64,000 nt of DNA, taken from contig NC_082683.1 of the NCBI RefSeq assembly GCF_949987515.2, positions 102,287,918 through 102,351,917 on the forward strand, read 5' to 3'. Below the pieces are notes generated by a model. It saw only the letters and a list, made by a program, of their open reading frames with translations. It ran no database searches and was not told the DNA's origin. The position numbers and the translations under genes were made by a program. This DNA is from Delphinus delphis (taxonomy: Eukaryota > Chordata > Mammalia > Artiodactyla > Delphinidae). Shown here one piece after another: positions 33,946-45,439 of this stretch; position 1 is the stretch's first letter; the number at the start of each line of letters is the position of its first letter.

Positions 33946-36285
33946 GTTATTCTCTTGCTGCAATGACAAATGGAGGGGATTGGGACATCTTAACACAGCC
34001 CTGGGTGCCCAGGGGTGGCTCAATGATTCACACAGTTGAAAGGCATCTTAGCAAGCCTAGTCCTGACAAGAATTCCCTTCTCTGGCACCCTTGTCAAATG
34101 GTCCCCAGAAAAGGGAAGGGCACTGCCTCTGGGACAACTGTGGGGACAGTGGTGTTTGTTCATCCGTAAATCACGATCTTCATCCTCTTCCTTCCAAACC
34201 CTTCCCCCGACTACCCCAGGCCACCTCGCTGCTCTCCACTTCCTCCTCCTTCTCCTCTGCCTTTGATCACCCAGTCCTGCCTCTGAGCTCACTCCCCCCA
34301 GAACATCAAAGTCTCTTTCAATCTCTTTTGGAAGCACCCTCTGGCCTCTCCCCTAAGAAGCCTTCCCTAACTAACTGGGAAGGTCGTGATCGCTTCCTCA
34401 GTCCCAACCTATTCAAACAAGAGGCTTTTCAAACTCTACGAACGAATTTCTCTCCCACTGGAGAAGAACACAGATGACCATCTGACACCTACAAGTTCTC
34501 TGTGTTGAGCCAGGGATGTCCCCATCACTTACGTTTTTCATTGCTAACACTTTCAAAGCTATTTCATCGTGTTTGCCGCATCAGCACTGGTCTGGAAGGC
34601 CTAACTCCTCATGGTTACGCAAAATCGAAATCTGTCTTACGTGCCTAAAGTTTATATTCAACTTCCCTGATTCTTCCCTTCCTGCTCTTGCAGACACAAA
34701 TGCTATTGTCTCCCCCACAGTGCTGTCACCTTCCCATGTCCCTGTCACTCACACAGGCTGCTCCCTGCCCCGGGCCTAGGCACAGACACAACCACCCCCT
34801 TCTCTCCTCATTCCCTCTTTCACACTCAAGCCACGTCCACACCAGCCCCTGTTCTTTACTCATCTTCTGCCCCTCCGGCCCCACCCATTCTCAGTAGCGG
34901 AGACTCTACTATCCTCTTGGCTCAACCAAGCCCATGCTTAAGACGGCTTTCGAACTGGAATAAGGGTGGCCATGGCAGCCGATGGTTGCCTAGTTGGGTG
35001 GGGCACCCAGAGCTGCAACAGGACGAAACAAGACACGGTGGTCGAGAGGGCAGGAATCGGTACCCAAGCAGGCAGAAAAGGAGGAACCTGATCCAAGTCC
35101 TAGACATCGGTAACGGAAGGGAGCGGAAAGCACGGGTCTGATGATGTCGAGGGAGTCACAAGCATCTCAGATCTACCCTGTACGCCCCTCACATACTGTC
35201 ACAGGGTTTTCTCAAATTGCCACTTCTGGAGGCTGGCAGCACCTGTATCAGTCTCACTTTGCAGAGCACTTAAACTGGTCCTACTTTTTACATACAAAAT
35301 TTTATTCCAAGCGTGTGACCCACCCGGACACAAAACCTTGAGAGTCTCTGCTATTTTCAATTCATATTACACATTCATTTTCATTACACAGCCAGAATGC
35401 TGACACGTGAATCCGATCACACCAGATCACAAGCAAGAAATAAGACCCCAACCTGGGTTCTGCTCCCTCCACAAAGACCTTCTAGTCTCCAAGGTTAACA
35501 AAGTAGTAGCGAGGCCCCCTCCCTGCCATGCTGCCAGCCATCGAGTGGTAAGAAAGGGTGAGATTTCACCAGTGGGGATCAAAAACCCAGGCACGTCCAG
35601 AGTTCTAAACCTCCCCACTCTCACCCAGGTGTGCTCTTCGGCCGCCGTTCCCCTCTGACACCACCTTGACACTCATTTTCCTCCGTGGCACCTGTTTATA
35701 CTTGAGGCTGGGAGTGGAGGAAAGATACTAGCGCCCAGTGCCAGGGCTCCACTCCAGGGTGGCCCAGAGGGTGAACAGAAGGGGAACCAGCCAGCAGCCT
35801 TACATTTCTGGAGCAGCCAGGAGAAACAAAAGGCACAAATGTCACATTGCCTTGTTTGCCCATTGGTGATTCCTTCTCCTGCCCTGGGCCCCACCCTTCC
35901 ACTCAGCTCTCTTTCCCGCCTTAGCCACACCATCAACCCCTTGCGCAAGCCTCCCGGGAGGGTTCGCCTCTTGGTCCTCTTGTATCCACATGAATCGCTA
36001 ATTACTGATTTAAACCCACACACTAAGTGAATGACAAATACCAATACAGTACTTAGGACTGGCCAATGGAGAGCTACCTGTCTTCTTGACTCTGCCTGAG
36101 CATACAGGAGACACAGAGACACTGTATCCTGACCCACACCTGAGCAGAAGACTGACGAAACTTGCCACCAGACTGGGTGTCCCTGTGAGCGCTGAGGAGG
36201 GGAGGGCAGAGCTGGCAGTGATGAACTCACACACCGGTTCTCCAACTCAGCTCCACACTGGAATTGTCTACGAGAGCTAAGACTC
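33946..36285. other. Intronic sequence without a clear element
   Basis: Contains a pyrimidine-rich part (34190-34900) that may be worn L2, and single-copy-looking sequence beyond. No exon recognised. The 204-codon minus frame at 35673-36287 has no domain. Confidence 0.35.
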
Positions 36286-36289
36286 ATGC

Positions 36290-36412
36290 CTGGGTCACCT
36301 TCCCAGAGAACCTGGTTTAATTGGTCTGGGGCCGCTGCCTGGACATCGGGATTTTTTTAAAGCTCCCCCAGTGATTCTAACATGCTCCCAAGTTTGAGAA
36401 CCACTGATGGCT
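36290..36412 (+). mobile_element. MER5A-type hAT DNA transposon
   Basis: GGCCGCTGCCTGGACATCGGG, AAGCTCCCCCAGTGATTCTAACATG and the terminal GTTTGAGAACCACTG are diagnostic of the MER5 group. Confidence 0.8.
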
Positions 36413-36439
36413 CATACTTACGTGTTCCTGACATTTTTC

Positions 36440-36590
36440 AAAGCAGTCAAGACCTTCAGGACACCTTATAGCCTTTAACTGTCAAGACAGCCCTTGGCGG
36501 TACACCCCATTTTACTGTGATTCAGACGTCAATCATAGTCAGACTGAGATCTGAACTCAGGTTCTCCACCGCAAAGTCCACTCCTTTTCC
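36440..36590 (-). mobile_element. MIR SINE (antisense)
   Basis: ACCCCATTTTACTGTGATTCAGACG and GATCTGAACTCAGGTTCTCCACC match the reversed MIR. Confidence 0.6.
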
Positions 36591-36599
36591 ACTCTTCTG

Positions 36600-37688
36600 T
36601 GAACTCTTCTTGCAGGGTGTAGACAACACATGAAAGCAATCTCCACTGCCACTAGATCACAAGTAAGTCCCATAAATGCAAGACACCTAGATGTGGAGAT
36701 GCAAACACCACATGCAGCAGTGATAACCTCTTCTGAATGCAGGGGACTGAGCTGAACCCAGAGGGCAGTGGGGTGTGCTCATGTGCGAGGTCTAAGGCAA
36801 TGGAGGGAGAGGATGCATCAGATCCCGGGCAGGGAGCTTATCCTAGACCCAAGATGTGTCCTGAGATACCACACTTAAGAGTAAGACAGCATTCAGTGGC
36901 ATGGAAAGCACTGTTGAATGGGAGAATGTCGGGCAAAGGGGGGACTCTTCAATGGGAGGGAATCTTAAGAGAGGTGTCAAGGGTTCACCTCTCAGGCCCC
37001 AGTTTCTCCATCCCGATCTAACCATCCTAACCTTCTGTGGGTCACAAAACCCAATCCTAGCACAGCCCCTACCAGGCACCACTCCTCCAGTCTCTCTTCC
37101 CCCCAGAACTACAATCTGAGCTTCTTTGGTGAGGGGACATATGACTAGACCCTCAAACATTTTTAGTCTACTGATCACTTAGGTAGGGCAAAGCATCCCT
37201 TCAACCCCTATTCCACCCATGCTTACTTCTCCCTCAAAAAAACCAAAAAACAACAAAAAAAAACACCATCGTTATCATCAAACCAACTTTCCTGAGAGTG
37301 GGAATAACGCTGCCACTTCGGATCGGATTAGGAATTGATGTGGACTGACACAGACATGAAGACGCTGAAGCACCATGTTTATAAAAGACAAGAAACCAAT
37401 CCACGATCCACACGGAGTCCCTAAAGCGTCGACATAGATAGGGGACCCCACGGCGGGGCCCGGGACAGACACTGAAGGACAGCAAATGTCCCTTCTTAAA
37501 GACAACAAACGATGGGCCACCTTTCCTCCTGGGTCAGAAATGGGGCTCTATTCCAACCTGTGACACACAACGCTGCCTCCCGGGGTCCCCCAAAGCCGAG
37601 TGTTGATGGCAAAGAACCACAAGGAATTACAGGAACCAAGAGCAGGTGAAACTTTCACATCGATCGCGCTGATAGGCAGCAGCCACTT
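36600..37688. other. Start of the IGSF3 intron after the signal exon
   Basis: Sequence just downstream (in gene terms) of the exon donor. An A-rich interval lies at 37235-37265. No recognised repeat. Confidence 0.4.
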
Positions 37689-37690
37689 AC

Positions 37691-37741
37691 CCAGCACAGC
37701 CAGACAGCTCAGCACTGGGAGAAAGCACTTCATGTCGGCAG
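37691..37741 (-). CDS. IGSF3: IGSF3 first coding exon (start codon and signal peptide)
   Basis: IGSF3 is a type I plasma-membrane protein with several V-type immunoglobulin domains, in the EWI/CD101/PTGFRN group. Read on the minus strand, a pyrimidine-rich tract ending CTCCTCTCAG (acceptor AG at 37743-37742) is followed by CTGCCGAC, ATG at 37733-37731, and 14 codons plus one base giving MKCFLPVLSCLAVL. It ends at G|GTAAGTGG with the donor GT at 37690-37689. The peptide has the length and hydrophobicity of a signal sequence, and I recognise it from memory as the IGSF3 N-terminus. The phase-1 exit, splitting a Gly codon, is usual for signal exons that precede immunoglobulin domains. The start has G at -3. 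Only the exon core is seen; the immunoglobulin-domain exons should lie beyond the left edge. Identification is from memory, without a search. Confidence 0.82.
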
Positions 37742-38599
37742 CTGAGAGGAGACACAACACAGGGCGCTTCCTCTTCTCCCAGCACTTAATCTCTCATTTC
37801 TGGCAATCCACTTAGAGCTCCAGAAGACAGTTTTGGAAAGAGAACTTAACTCAGGGAATGAGAACAGGTTAAAGAGCTCAGCAGGAGGGAGTGGGGGAGG
37901 GGCGGCGGGTGGCAAGTGTTAAACTCTCCTAGGCTAAAGGAAGGGTCCAAAACAATTCGGACGGCGCTGGAGGCTCGTGCCACATCCTGTGCCTTGTGGT
38001 TTCCACTGTAATTGTAGATTGCGGTGGATTAATCCTCAAGGAAAAGGAAAGAAAGAGTCTGAGAAAATCCTTTCATCCACTGATTATACAGAAATGTCCT
38101 TGGCTTCGCAGTGAAGGTGTCTGTAATCTCCCTCATTCGGATTCCCCAAAGGGAACGGGGCAGGTTTTGTCAAAACCTTTGACAGCCAAATCGCCCTGGT
38201 CGGCATCGACTGCTCTGGGTTTCTTCATCAAAAAGTCCGTCTCCACGCATGATGGTGGATCACGGGGCTACCACCTGCCCCAGACCTGCCCGCAACACAC
38301 GAAGCAAGTTGGCGTTCTTTCGGCAGCCCTGAAGCGGTCCCACAATGCCAGCAGCTCTCTAAAACAAACACAACAGAGATTTATCAAAGGCAAGCACGGC
38401 CGCCGCAAAAGCGAGAGGGGCAGAGCGCCAAGCTGGTCCGGGCACCTGGTCCTGGACCAGGACGGTCAACCTTTGCAGTCTGACCTTGGCCAAGTCGCCA
38501 CCTTAGCCTCCACTTCAGTTTCCCTGCACAGAGCCGAGCAATTGTGGGAAGCCCGATTGTTCCTGCAATACTTTCACCAAATGCTTCACTCCTGGGAAT
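37742..38599 (-). other. IGSF3: Probable IGSF3 intron 1 and CpG-island shore
   Basis: Sequence between the signal-peptide exon and the CpG island. It contains a possible degraded MIR fragment near 38440-38530 (words like CTGACCTTGGCCAAGTC and TCAGTTTCCCTGC) and a short perfect palindrome in CCTGGTCCTGGACCAGG near 38446. A 213-codon plus-strand open frame covers 37996-38637 but shows no domain, signal peptide or family resemblance, so I do not call it a gene. Confidence 0.45.
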
Positions 38600-39420
38600 T
38601 CCTTCCGCCTCCCACCGAGCCCCGGCGCCGCGGGTAGCCCCACCCTCCGCGGGGGCAAATCGGGAAGAGGCTCCGAGGTGGGGCCGCCACTCCCCGTTCC
38701 ACCCCCGGCCCTCGCCCCAACGTGGGAGCTGTGCGCGCGCCGCGTCCCAGGTGGCCCCGCTATTGTTTTACCTCTCCGGGTGTTTATTTTTCGCTGATTG
38801 GAAAGAAAAGAGAAGGAGGGAGAAGGGAGCCCGGGGCTCCGCTTTCGCTGCCAGGGGAGGGGTCTCAGGCCGACCCCCCGAGCGGAGCCGCAGCCGGGCC
38901 CACCGCCGCCCCTCCCACCGCCCTCCCCCCGGGCTCCGGCTCCCCTCGCTGCCGCCCTCCCCGCGCCGCGCGCGCGGTCGCCGGATACCGACCTCGCCGC
39001 CGGCCCTCTCCCTTCGCGCGTCGGTCCGTCGGTCCGTCTGTCCCGGCGCACGCCTTTAGGGACGCGCCACCTCCTCTCTCTGCTCCGGCAGCGGCACCGG
39101 CGGCCGCGCTCCGGCCCCTCCCCAGTCCCCGCCCCCTCCACCCGGCCCGTTGCACCCGGGCCAGCCGAGCGCGGGGCGAGGGCGGTGGCCTCGGCTAGAG
39201 GCACCGCCCCCGGGCCCGCCCCTTCCCCCCAACCCTGGGGGCCGGGCGGCCGAGCTGGGGGCCGGGCGGGGGCTCAGGGTGCGGCTGGTGGAGCCCCGCC
39301 CGCACCTGCGGGTAGCAAGGGCCAACCGAGGACCTGGGCGCAGCTGGCGTGGGGGCCGGGCAGCGCCGAAAGTTAATCAGGGGGCTCACACGCAGACTGG
39401 CCGGCCGCGGGCTGGATGCA
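38600..39420 (-). promoter_or_regulatory. IGSF3: CpG island promoter of IGSF3
   Basis: This is the only sustained CpG-dense stretch in the window, with runs such as CGCGCGCG near 38968 and many GC boxes (CCGCCCC-type near 39126, 39204-39232 and 39290, and GGGCGGGG near 39265). No TATA box stands out. A CTGATTGG sequence at 38794-38801 is an inverted CCAAT (NF-Y type) motif. It lies immediately upstream, in minus-strand terms, of the exon carrying the signal peptide, which fits a broad, TATA-less promoter driving IGSF3 leftwards. Long open frames across the island on both strands reflect GC-rich composition and are not supported as genes. The exact start site cannot be read from sequence. Confidence 0.75.
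38772..39200 (-). other. IGSF3: Probable 5' untranslated exon 1 of IGSF3 (limits uncertain)
   Basis: A noncoding first exon inside the CpG island is needed because the exon at 37691-37741 begins with a splice acceptor only 8 bases before its ATG. On the minus strand a usable donor, CCGGAGAG|GTAAAAC, has its junction at 38772/38771, which would give an intron of about 1.0 kb. Weaker alternatives are GCGAG|GTCGGT near 38990, AGGAG|GTGGCG near 39068 and CGCAG|GTGCGG near 39302. The 5' limit given is only a guess inside the island. Transcript data would settle which donor is used. Confidence 0.4.
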
Positions 39421-39589
39421 CAGGCCCTTCCCAAAGCCCAGCAAAGGACCCCTGAGCCTGGAAGAGGGCGGACCGAGAGCGCGTCCCCTCTCTGGGAAAC
39501 AAAAACAAAGCCCTCTGCAGGAGCCTTGAATCTGTTCATATAGTAGAACCCCACATTGCACTTCACTCTAAAACAGAATTTCCTAGACG

Positions 39590-39835
39590 TTGAGACTGAA
39601 TTGGACTCTGGAAACAGTCTGGCTTCTAACCCCGGCTCTTCCACTTCCCTGCTGCAGACCTTGGTCGAGTTACTCAATAGCCCTGTGCCTCAGTTTACCC
39701 ACCTGTTATATGAGGAAATGGCCTATGCTTAATAGGGATATATGAGATGTCCATGGCACACTTGTAAAACACTTAGGATGGTGCCTGCTACATCTTAAGC
39801 ACTCAGTAAATGCAAGCTATAATTATTTTATGAGG
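39590..39835 (+). mobile_element. MIR SINE, nearly full length (sense)
   Basis: GGACTCTGGAAACAGTCTGGC, CCCGGCTCTTCCACTTCC, GTTACTCAATAGCCCTGTGCCTCAGTTTACCC and GGTGCCTGCTACATCTTAAGCACTCAGTAAATGC cover the whole MIR in order. It lies just upstream of the IGSF3 CpG island. Confidence 0.88.
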
Positions 39836-39854
39836 AACACTCGTATCCAAGCAA

Positions 39855-40860
39855 GTGCATTTTCATTCATTCAATACTTGTCTAACACACGCATGTACTG
39901 AGTAAGCACAGACCCGAGGTAACCAAGGTAGAATAGGACAGTCCTGCCCTCCTGGAGCTTGCAGTCTAGTAAGGAAACCATAAAACAGGTATGGCAGGAA
40001 AAGAACAGTGTTGAGGAAGCACATGCAAGGCCTCTGACCCTGTGTTGCGGGGTCAGGGCATGAGGAGGAGGGGGGTTTGATCAGATCAGGCCAGGTGCCG
40101 GGAAGGCTTCTCAGAGGAAATGAAAACTAGGTAGAATCCAAAAGAGCAGAACGAGGCACCAGGGGGAGAGAGAGGAGGAAGGGGAGGACTCACAGGCCCT
40201 GGAATCAGTATCCTTGAAGGCCCGGAGCGGAGAGAGAGAGTGGCCCAGGTAGGGGATCAGAGATCTCTGTTGGGCCCAAATTAGTCTGTAAGAAAGAAGT
40301 GGCAAGAAACGAGCAGAGAAGAAACCAGGTGTCAGAACCTGAAGGGCTTTGTATGATGTGTTAAGGGGTGTGGACTTTAGCCCAGAGCCATAGCAAAGCC
40401 CCTGCAGATTTTGAGTAAGGCAGTATTGTTATCAGAAGTACATTCTAGAAAGCCCACTCTGGCCTAGGTGTGGAGGATGGATGGGAGGGGAGTTCTACAG
40501 GAGGCTCGACATCTGCAGACGAGAGATGATGGTGACCAGGACCACAGAAGTAGCAACAGGGAGGGAGAGGAATGAGCAGGTCAGGAGCTAGGCTCTGTGG
40601 AGTGCCAGGTTGAGGGTGAGGCATGGAACACAGTGCAACCTCGGCAACTGAGATCACCGTACATAGAATCAGATTGGATGTATTGAGCTTGAGATGCTCA
40701 GGAGGCATGCAAATGAAGATGTCCATGTAATTGGGGTGGGGGGTAAGGGTAGAGCGGAGTTCAGAAGTCAGAAAGGTGCTACGGCTTTGTAAGGTATTTT
40801 CCACCCCATTGGACAGTGTGATGGTGACAGTATTTAGTGAAGAAATAGTCTGATAATTCA
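39855..40860 (-). mobile_element. L2 LINE (antisense), 3' end through part of ORF2
   Basis: Starts with the reversed 3' end (TTTTCATTCATTCAATACTTG, CCTGCCCTCCTGGAGCTTGCAGTCTAGT), then GGCTTCTCAGAGGAAATG, CTGAAGGGCTTTGTATGATGTG, AGAAAGCCCACTCTGGCC, GAGAGATGATGGTGACC and ATTGAGCTTGAGATGCTCAGGAGGC. The order mirrors the copy at 49460-51640. Confidence 0.75.
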
Positions 40861-40979
40861 CTGATACCCAGAAAAAAAAAAAATGTTAATTACCCCCTCC
40901 CCTCACCAGGGTGCAGGGCAATGAAGGTCATGCTATGGGGATGCAAAAATAACTAAGGGGTCTTATTTGCCCTCACCCC

Positions 40980-41105
40980 TCTCTCTTGGCTATAAATTTC
41001 TTGTGGGCAGGATCTACCCTTTAATTATCATTTACCCCAAACAGCTCTTGACATTGTGATCTGCATACAATAATTACACTATTAATACTTCGACCAAATT
41101 GAATT
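40980..41105 (+). mobile_element. L2 LINE 3' end (sense)
   Basis: ATAAATTTCTTGTGGGCAGGATCTACCC and the following text match the sense L2 terminus. Confidence 0.5.
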
Positions 41106-41214
41106 AAATTAAATATTTATCACATCTGCCAAGTGTTGTATTGAAAATCTCTTCTTGTGTTTAATATTACCTCTTTCCCCCAAGACAACCCTGACTCCGG
41201 CATCTCTCACTTCT

Positions 41215-41905
41215 CCTTATCTGCTAGACCTCTTCCTTTATTTATTGAGCGTCTATTATGTGCCAAGAAAACTCTCTGCTCTCACTCGTGGTGCTTACAA
41301 TTCTCACGGGAAACACAGACAATGAGACAAAGAGATATATGGCATAATGTGACATATTCTGAGGAAAACTGGGATAAGGGAATATGCACGTATGTGTGTG
41401 GGGTTAGGAGGAAGATTCTGCTCTAAGTAGGCGGTCAGGGAAGGTCTCACAAAGGCAGTGACATCTGAGCTGAGATCAAATTAGAAGGAGTGAGTGAGTC
41501 CCGGATATTTCTAGAGGAAGAGCATTCCAAGCTTAAGGAAGAGCAAGCACAAAGCCCCTTAACATGCTCTGATAATAGAAGGTGTGTTAGTGTGCCTGAA
41601 ACGGCATAGGAGGGAAGGAGAAGGAGAAATATGATCAGGGAAGTTGCAAAGGCAAAATCCTGTAGGCCTTTGCAGGCTTGGGGGCAGTCTGGTGTGGGGG
41701 GGACTACAGTGTTGGGAGATAGGAGTGGAAGAGGCACACTGAAAAGGCGACAGAGGATAGTGGCTCAGACTAGGGTGGTAGAGATACAGGTTGTGAGAAA
41801 TGGGTGGCGTCTGGAAGCATTTTAAAAGTAGATTCAATGGAATTTTCTGGAGAACTGGATATGGAAGGGGCGAGAAAGAGGAGAGTCGAGGATTCTTCCA
41901 TAAGA
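41215..41905 (-). mobile_element. L2 LINE (antisense), 3' end through ORF2 part
   Basis: TTTATTTATTGAGCGTCTATTATGTGCCA, GGTCAGGGAAGGTCTCACAAAGG, GAGGAAGAGCATTCCAAGC, GCACAAAGCCCC and GTGGCTCAGACTAGGGTGGTAGAG follow reversed L2. Confidence 0.75.
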
Positions 41906-41999
41906 TCCACATGAGCCTGCAATGGAGCTCTCAGCCCCACCAGGCTGCCCAACCCCTTCTCCAAGACCACGCTTCCCAAGCATTCAATCCCCAGTCCTC

Positions 42000-43435
42000 T
42001 GCCCAGGCCACTTCCTGCATCTTTGAACCCTGTACTCAATTATCCCTTCTCAGTTCTTTCCTTCTCAACCCACCCCACCTCCTACCACCTAGACCCCTGG
42101 CATCCGTCTGGATGATCTGTCAACCCTGGACTTCCATCACCACCCCAGATACGTTATGGCTGGTTCCCAGCCTAGTATCTTTCCTATTTCCACATTGATA
42201 TTCAAAGAGCTGTGCTGTCAGGCGGGGAGAGTAAAGTACAATTAAAAGGATGCCTCTGCCCTTCGGACAGAGGAGCAAGTACATGAAGTAAGTGCTGAAC
42301 AGTGGCCCTTTCAGGAGATCATCCACAGGCCGAGAGAGACTCAAGTCACAAGGGAGGGGGAAGCACCCAAGGAGAAGAGGGGACAGGAGTCCCCAGTCAG
42401 CAAATGCCTGGTGCCCAGGCTGAACATTAGCAACTTGCTTCAAAACATCTTACGCTGGAATGTTGACGCCTCTCCTGGACTGGTCTGGAATCGGGTGGAT
42501 AGTTTGAGTGTTTCGGAAAACTCAATCTTCTCCCTCGGGGAGTCAAACGAAGAAGCCTACAGGAGCACAGCTCCAGCAAAGCGCTGCACTCGAAAAGCAA
42601 AGATCCAATATTGCCTGATTTTCCTACTATTCAGGAAAAGCAGTAGATCCAGAATTCACTGAATTCTTCCTAATTTTATTTGTTGGAAGCTAGTATTTAA
42701 AAATGAACACTCTTGGGAAACAACAGCACAGAATTTCTTTGTGGATAAATATGGCCAAGTGGTTCTATCTGTTTTGACGTCTCCAGGCCTGTTGTGGCTG
42801 CAATCAAAAGACTAATATAAAACCACAAGTGACAGAAAGTTCTATTTTTTAAAAAAGGAAAAAAAGGAAGGGGGCATTAACCTCATTCTCTGTTGTCAGC
42901 TGAAAGAAAGCGGAGGGCAAGGCATTTTGCCTAAAGATAGCCTGACACTGCGTGCTCACAAGCACTGATGTTAATTGCTCCTAATGCATCTTGAAATACT
43001 GGGTGGAAATAGCAATGCCTTCACTAAACAGCCAAGTCAGAGCTCAAAGTGCCACTAAACAATCTTCCTGGTAGAAGCTTCCTTCTTGGTGATTACCCTC
43101 CTGTGCGGGCGAGGATCCCCAGAGCTGAAGACTAGGAATTGCTTACTCAGGATACTGTCTGTCTTTAAAAAATACAGAGTTGACTCTTATATGTTGAGAT
43201 GGCGTGGTGAAGGGGTAGGCCCCTTAAGCCTTCCCCACAGGTGGGTGCTCAGAACCCAAGGGGTGTCATCTAGCGTTAGAGAAGGGTCTGGACTTGCACC
43301 CACCCGCACCTGGAACTCTGAAGGCTGGTTCATCTGGGATGAAAAGTAAGATTCATTCAGCGAACATTCTCCTTCCTCCACAAACCCCCACAGCTGTGCT
43401 CGCTTATTCTCCGGCTGACAGAGAACAGTGGACCT
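42000..43435. other. Intergenic sequence without a clear element
   Basis: The first 200 bases may be worn sense L2 (CATCTTTGAACCCTGTACTC). Beyond that nothing was recognised. Confidence 0.35.
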
Positions 43436-43439
43436 GGAG

Positions 43440-43640
43440 AAGGGTGCCTGGGTTTGTATGATCTGCACTTACTGACACTCAACTCTGGTCAAGTTACTTC
43501 ACCTCCTTCACCCTAGGTTTCTGGTTTGTAAAAAGGGATTGCAATAGCATCTGCTGTCGCAAGGAGCTTGTGAGGATTAAACGAGCTGATATGTAGAAAG
43601 AGCTTAGCAAAATGTCTGGTACTTAGTTCTCAGTGCTCAT
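43440..43640 (+). mobile_element. MIR SINE (sense)
   Basis: CTGGTCAAGTTACTTCACCTCC, TTGTGAGGATTAAACGAGCTGATATG and AGAGCTTAGCAAAATGTCTGGTACTTAG match MIR. Confidence 0.75.
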
Positions 43641-43689
43641 TAGCTATTCTCTTCACTGATTATAAACCTCACACAGTCCAAGGAGCCGG

Positions 43690-43805
43690 GAACCAGGAGC
43701 CAGAAATTCGAGCTTTCAGTCCAGGCTCTGCTGCCTACGCTGTCTTTTGACCTCTCTGGACCCAAGTTTCGTCTTCTGTAAAATGGGGTTGGTCAGATGA
43801 GTCAG
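43690..43805 (+). mobile_element. MIR SINE fragment (sense)
   Basis: TTTCAGTCCAGGCTCTGCTGCC and GACCTCTCTGGACCCAAGTTTCGTCTTCTGTAAAATGGGG match MIR. Confidence 0.75.
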
Positions 43806-43905
43806 AAGGTCCCAAACTGCTGTGCTTGAATTACTCCAGAAGCATTAAAATCCAGATTCCCAAACCCCATCCCAGAAGATTCAGTCTCCAAGCATCGGTG
43901 TGAGA
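43806..43905 (+). mobile_element. MER5-type DNA transposon fragment
   Basis: GGTCCCAAACTGCTGTGC, AAAATCCAGATTCCCAAACCCCATCCCAGAAGATTCAG resemble the MER5 core (hAT group). Confidence 0.55.
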
Positions 43906-45060
43906 CTGGACTAAATGAGTTCTAAGGGCTCTTCCAGCTCAAAATTTTATGACGGATCTTTCCATCATAAATGGAAATTCAAGATCCAACTCCTCTATCC
44001 AAGTCCATTTCTGATTTTGATTGGGAGGACCCTCAACTACAATAGCATGTCACCAAGATCAAAAGAATTAGAAGAACCCATCATTTCCACCACTATTCCA
44101 TTCTAAACTTAGTCCTGACCGTGTCAAGAGGCTCACCATCCTTCCCACCCCAAGCCTTGAGCATCTCATTGCTCTTCATTCCTCCTTTCCAAAATCTCAG
44201 CAAGTCCTAATTTTTTTGTTTGTTTGTTTAAACCCAACAACAGCCTTAGATGGGCTTCTTACACCCAACTCTGGCTCAGCACCTGTGCTCTTCTCTCTCT
44301 GCACTCTCTCCCTTTGCTAAAGAATGGAAATAACCCAGAGCCTCTGGGTAGGCAAGGATTTTGAGCTCAGGCTGAACACTGTGGCACTTGTCATGTTGGA
44401 GTGATTCCTGTGAGTTAGATTGGCTGACCCCAATCTCTCTCTCACTCTCTCAGTGTCCCAGGGCAGCCGGGCTGGCGGCCAGGGCTGGCTGCCACTTTCA
44501 ACCATGCTGTTGCCCAGGTGGAGGACTCTTAAGAATTTGGCTTGGCCTCTCTTGTAAAAAAAAGAACATTAGTTTGATCATAGAGCCTCCGTCCTCCTAC
44601 AGGGGAAGGTGTGTCACCATAGACCTAAGATTCTAAGGATTAAGCAACCACGAGCTTAGAGCGGAACAGAGCCTTCTGGATGTGGAAGTGCTCTTTCTGA
44701 GACATCTGTTACCCCACTGATCACCCAGCCTGTCTGGCCTGGTCTGGCTGGCATGTTGCCTGTTCCTATAAAAGAGTACAAAGACATTGGCCAACCTCAC
44801 CCAAATATATATGGGCCCGGCTGACAGTTTCCAAAAGTTCACTTTGAAGTTAATTATTTGGAACTCAGAACACAACTCCCCATAAGAGTAAGATAATAAA
44901 TGGTGATTATATTTCCAGGCTGACATACAAGTCTATTTAACCCTTTATATGCTTAAAATACTACATATTTAAGAGGAAAAGAGCAGTCAGCCAGCAATAC
45001 AGTTGAAACACCAGTGATTAAGTAATACTGAAAAATAACATTGAGACAGGATTTTTTTTT
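43906..45060. other. Intergenic sequence without a clear element
   Basis: No recognised repeat or gene. Confidence 0.35.
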
Positions 45061-45064
45061 TTAA

Positions 45065-45310
45065 TGTAGCAAATATTTAGTTAACATAAAGCACTGTTCT
45101 ATGCCCTGAAGTGCTGGAGAAAGCAGGCATGCTTCCTATCCTCGTAGAATTTGCACTGTGTTGATTCTTCTGTTCATTGTCTGTCTTTTCCTGAGAATGC
45201 AAGCTCCCTGTGGGCCAGAATCTGCTCAGCCTTGTCCTCTAGTGTATGCCAATGCCTAGCAAAATGCCTGGCGCAAAGAATGTGCTCAGTAAATAAATAT
45301 TTGTGGACTT
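45065..45310. mobile_element. Two abutting L2 3' ends in opposite directions
   Basis: 45065-45160 reads as reversed L2 (GCAAATATTTAGTTAACATAAAGCACTGTTCTATGCC). 45165-45310 reads as sense L2 (AATGCAAGCTCCCTGTGGGCC, AATGCCTGGCGCAAAGAATGTGCTCAGTAAATAAATATTTG). Confidence 0.6.
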
Positions 45311-45439
45311 GGCTTCACGTCATCTGGATGCGACAGGAGACCTGGAGCCTAGAACTTCCATGAAAGGAGTTGCAGACTGCAAGCGGCACCAGGCACCTTC
45401 TAGAAGCAAATGAAAATCCTCTCAGGAGGGAGATCCTAT

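Noticed and set aside
1..37690. Further IGSF3 exons (immunoglobulin domains) within the intronic part
   Set aside because: No stretch with the Cys...Trp...Tyr-x-Cys immunoglobulin pattern next to splice sites was recognised on the minus strand. A short exon could have been missed.
37996..38637. 213-codon plus-strand frame beside the IGSF3 exon
   Set aside because: Lies antisense to the inferred intron 1 and CpG shore, with no recognisable motif.
38515..39325. Long open frames on both strands of the CpG island (up to 229 codons)
   Set aside because: GC-rich DNA has few stop codons. The proteins are Arg/Gly/Pro/Ala-rich with no domain, and overlap each other on opposite strands.
39420..45000. 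Search for a miR-320-type hairpin expected upstream of human IGSF3
   Set aside because: The mature miR-320 word (AAAAGCTGGGTTGAGAGGG) was not seen on either strand, so nothing is annotated.
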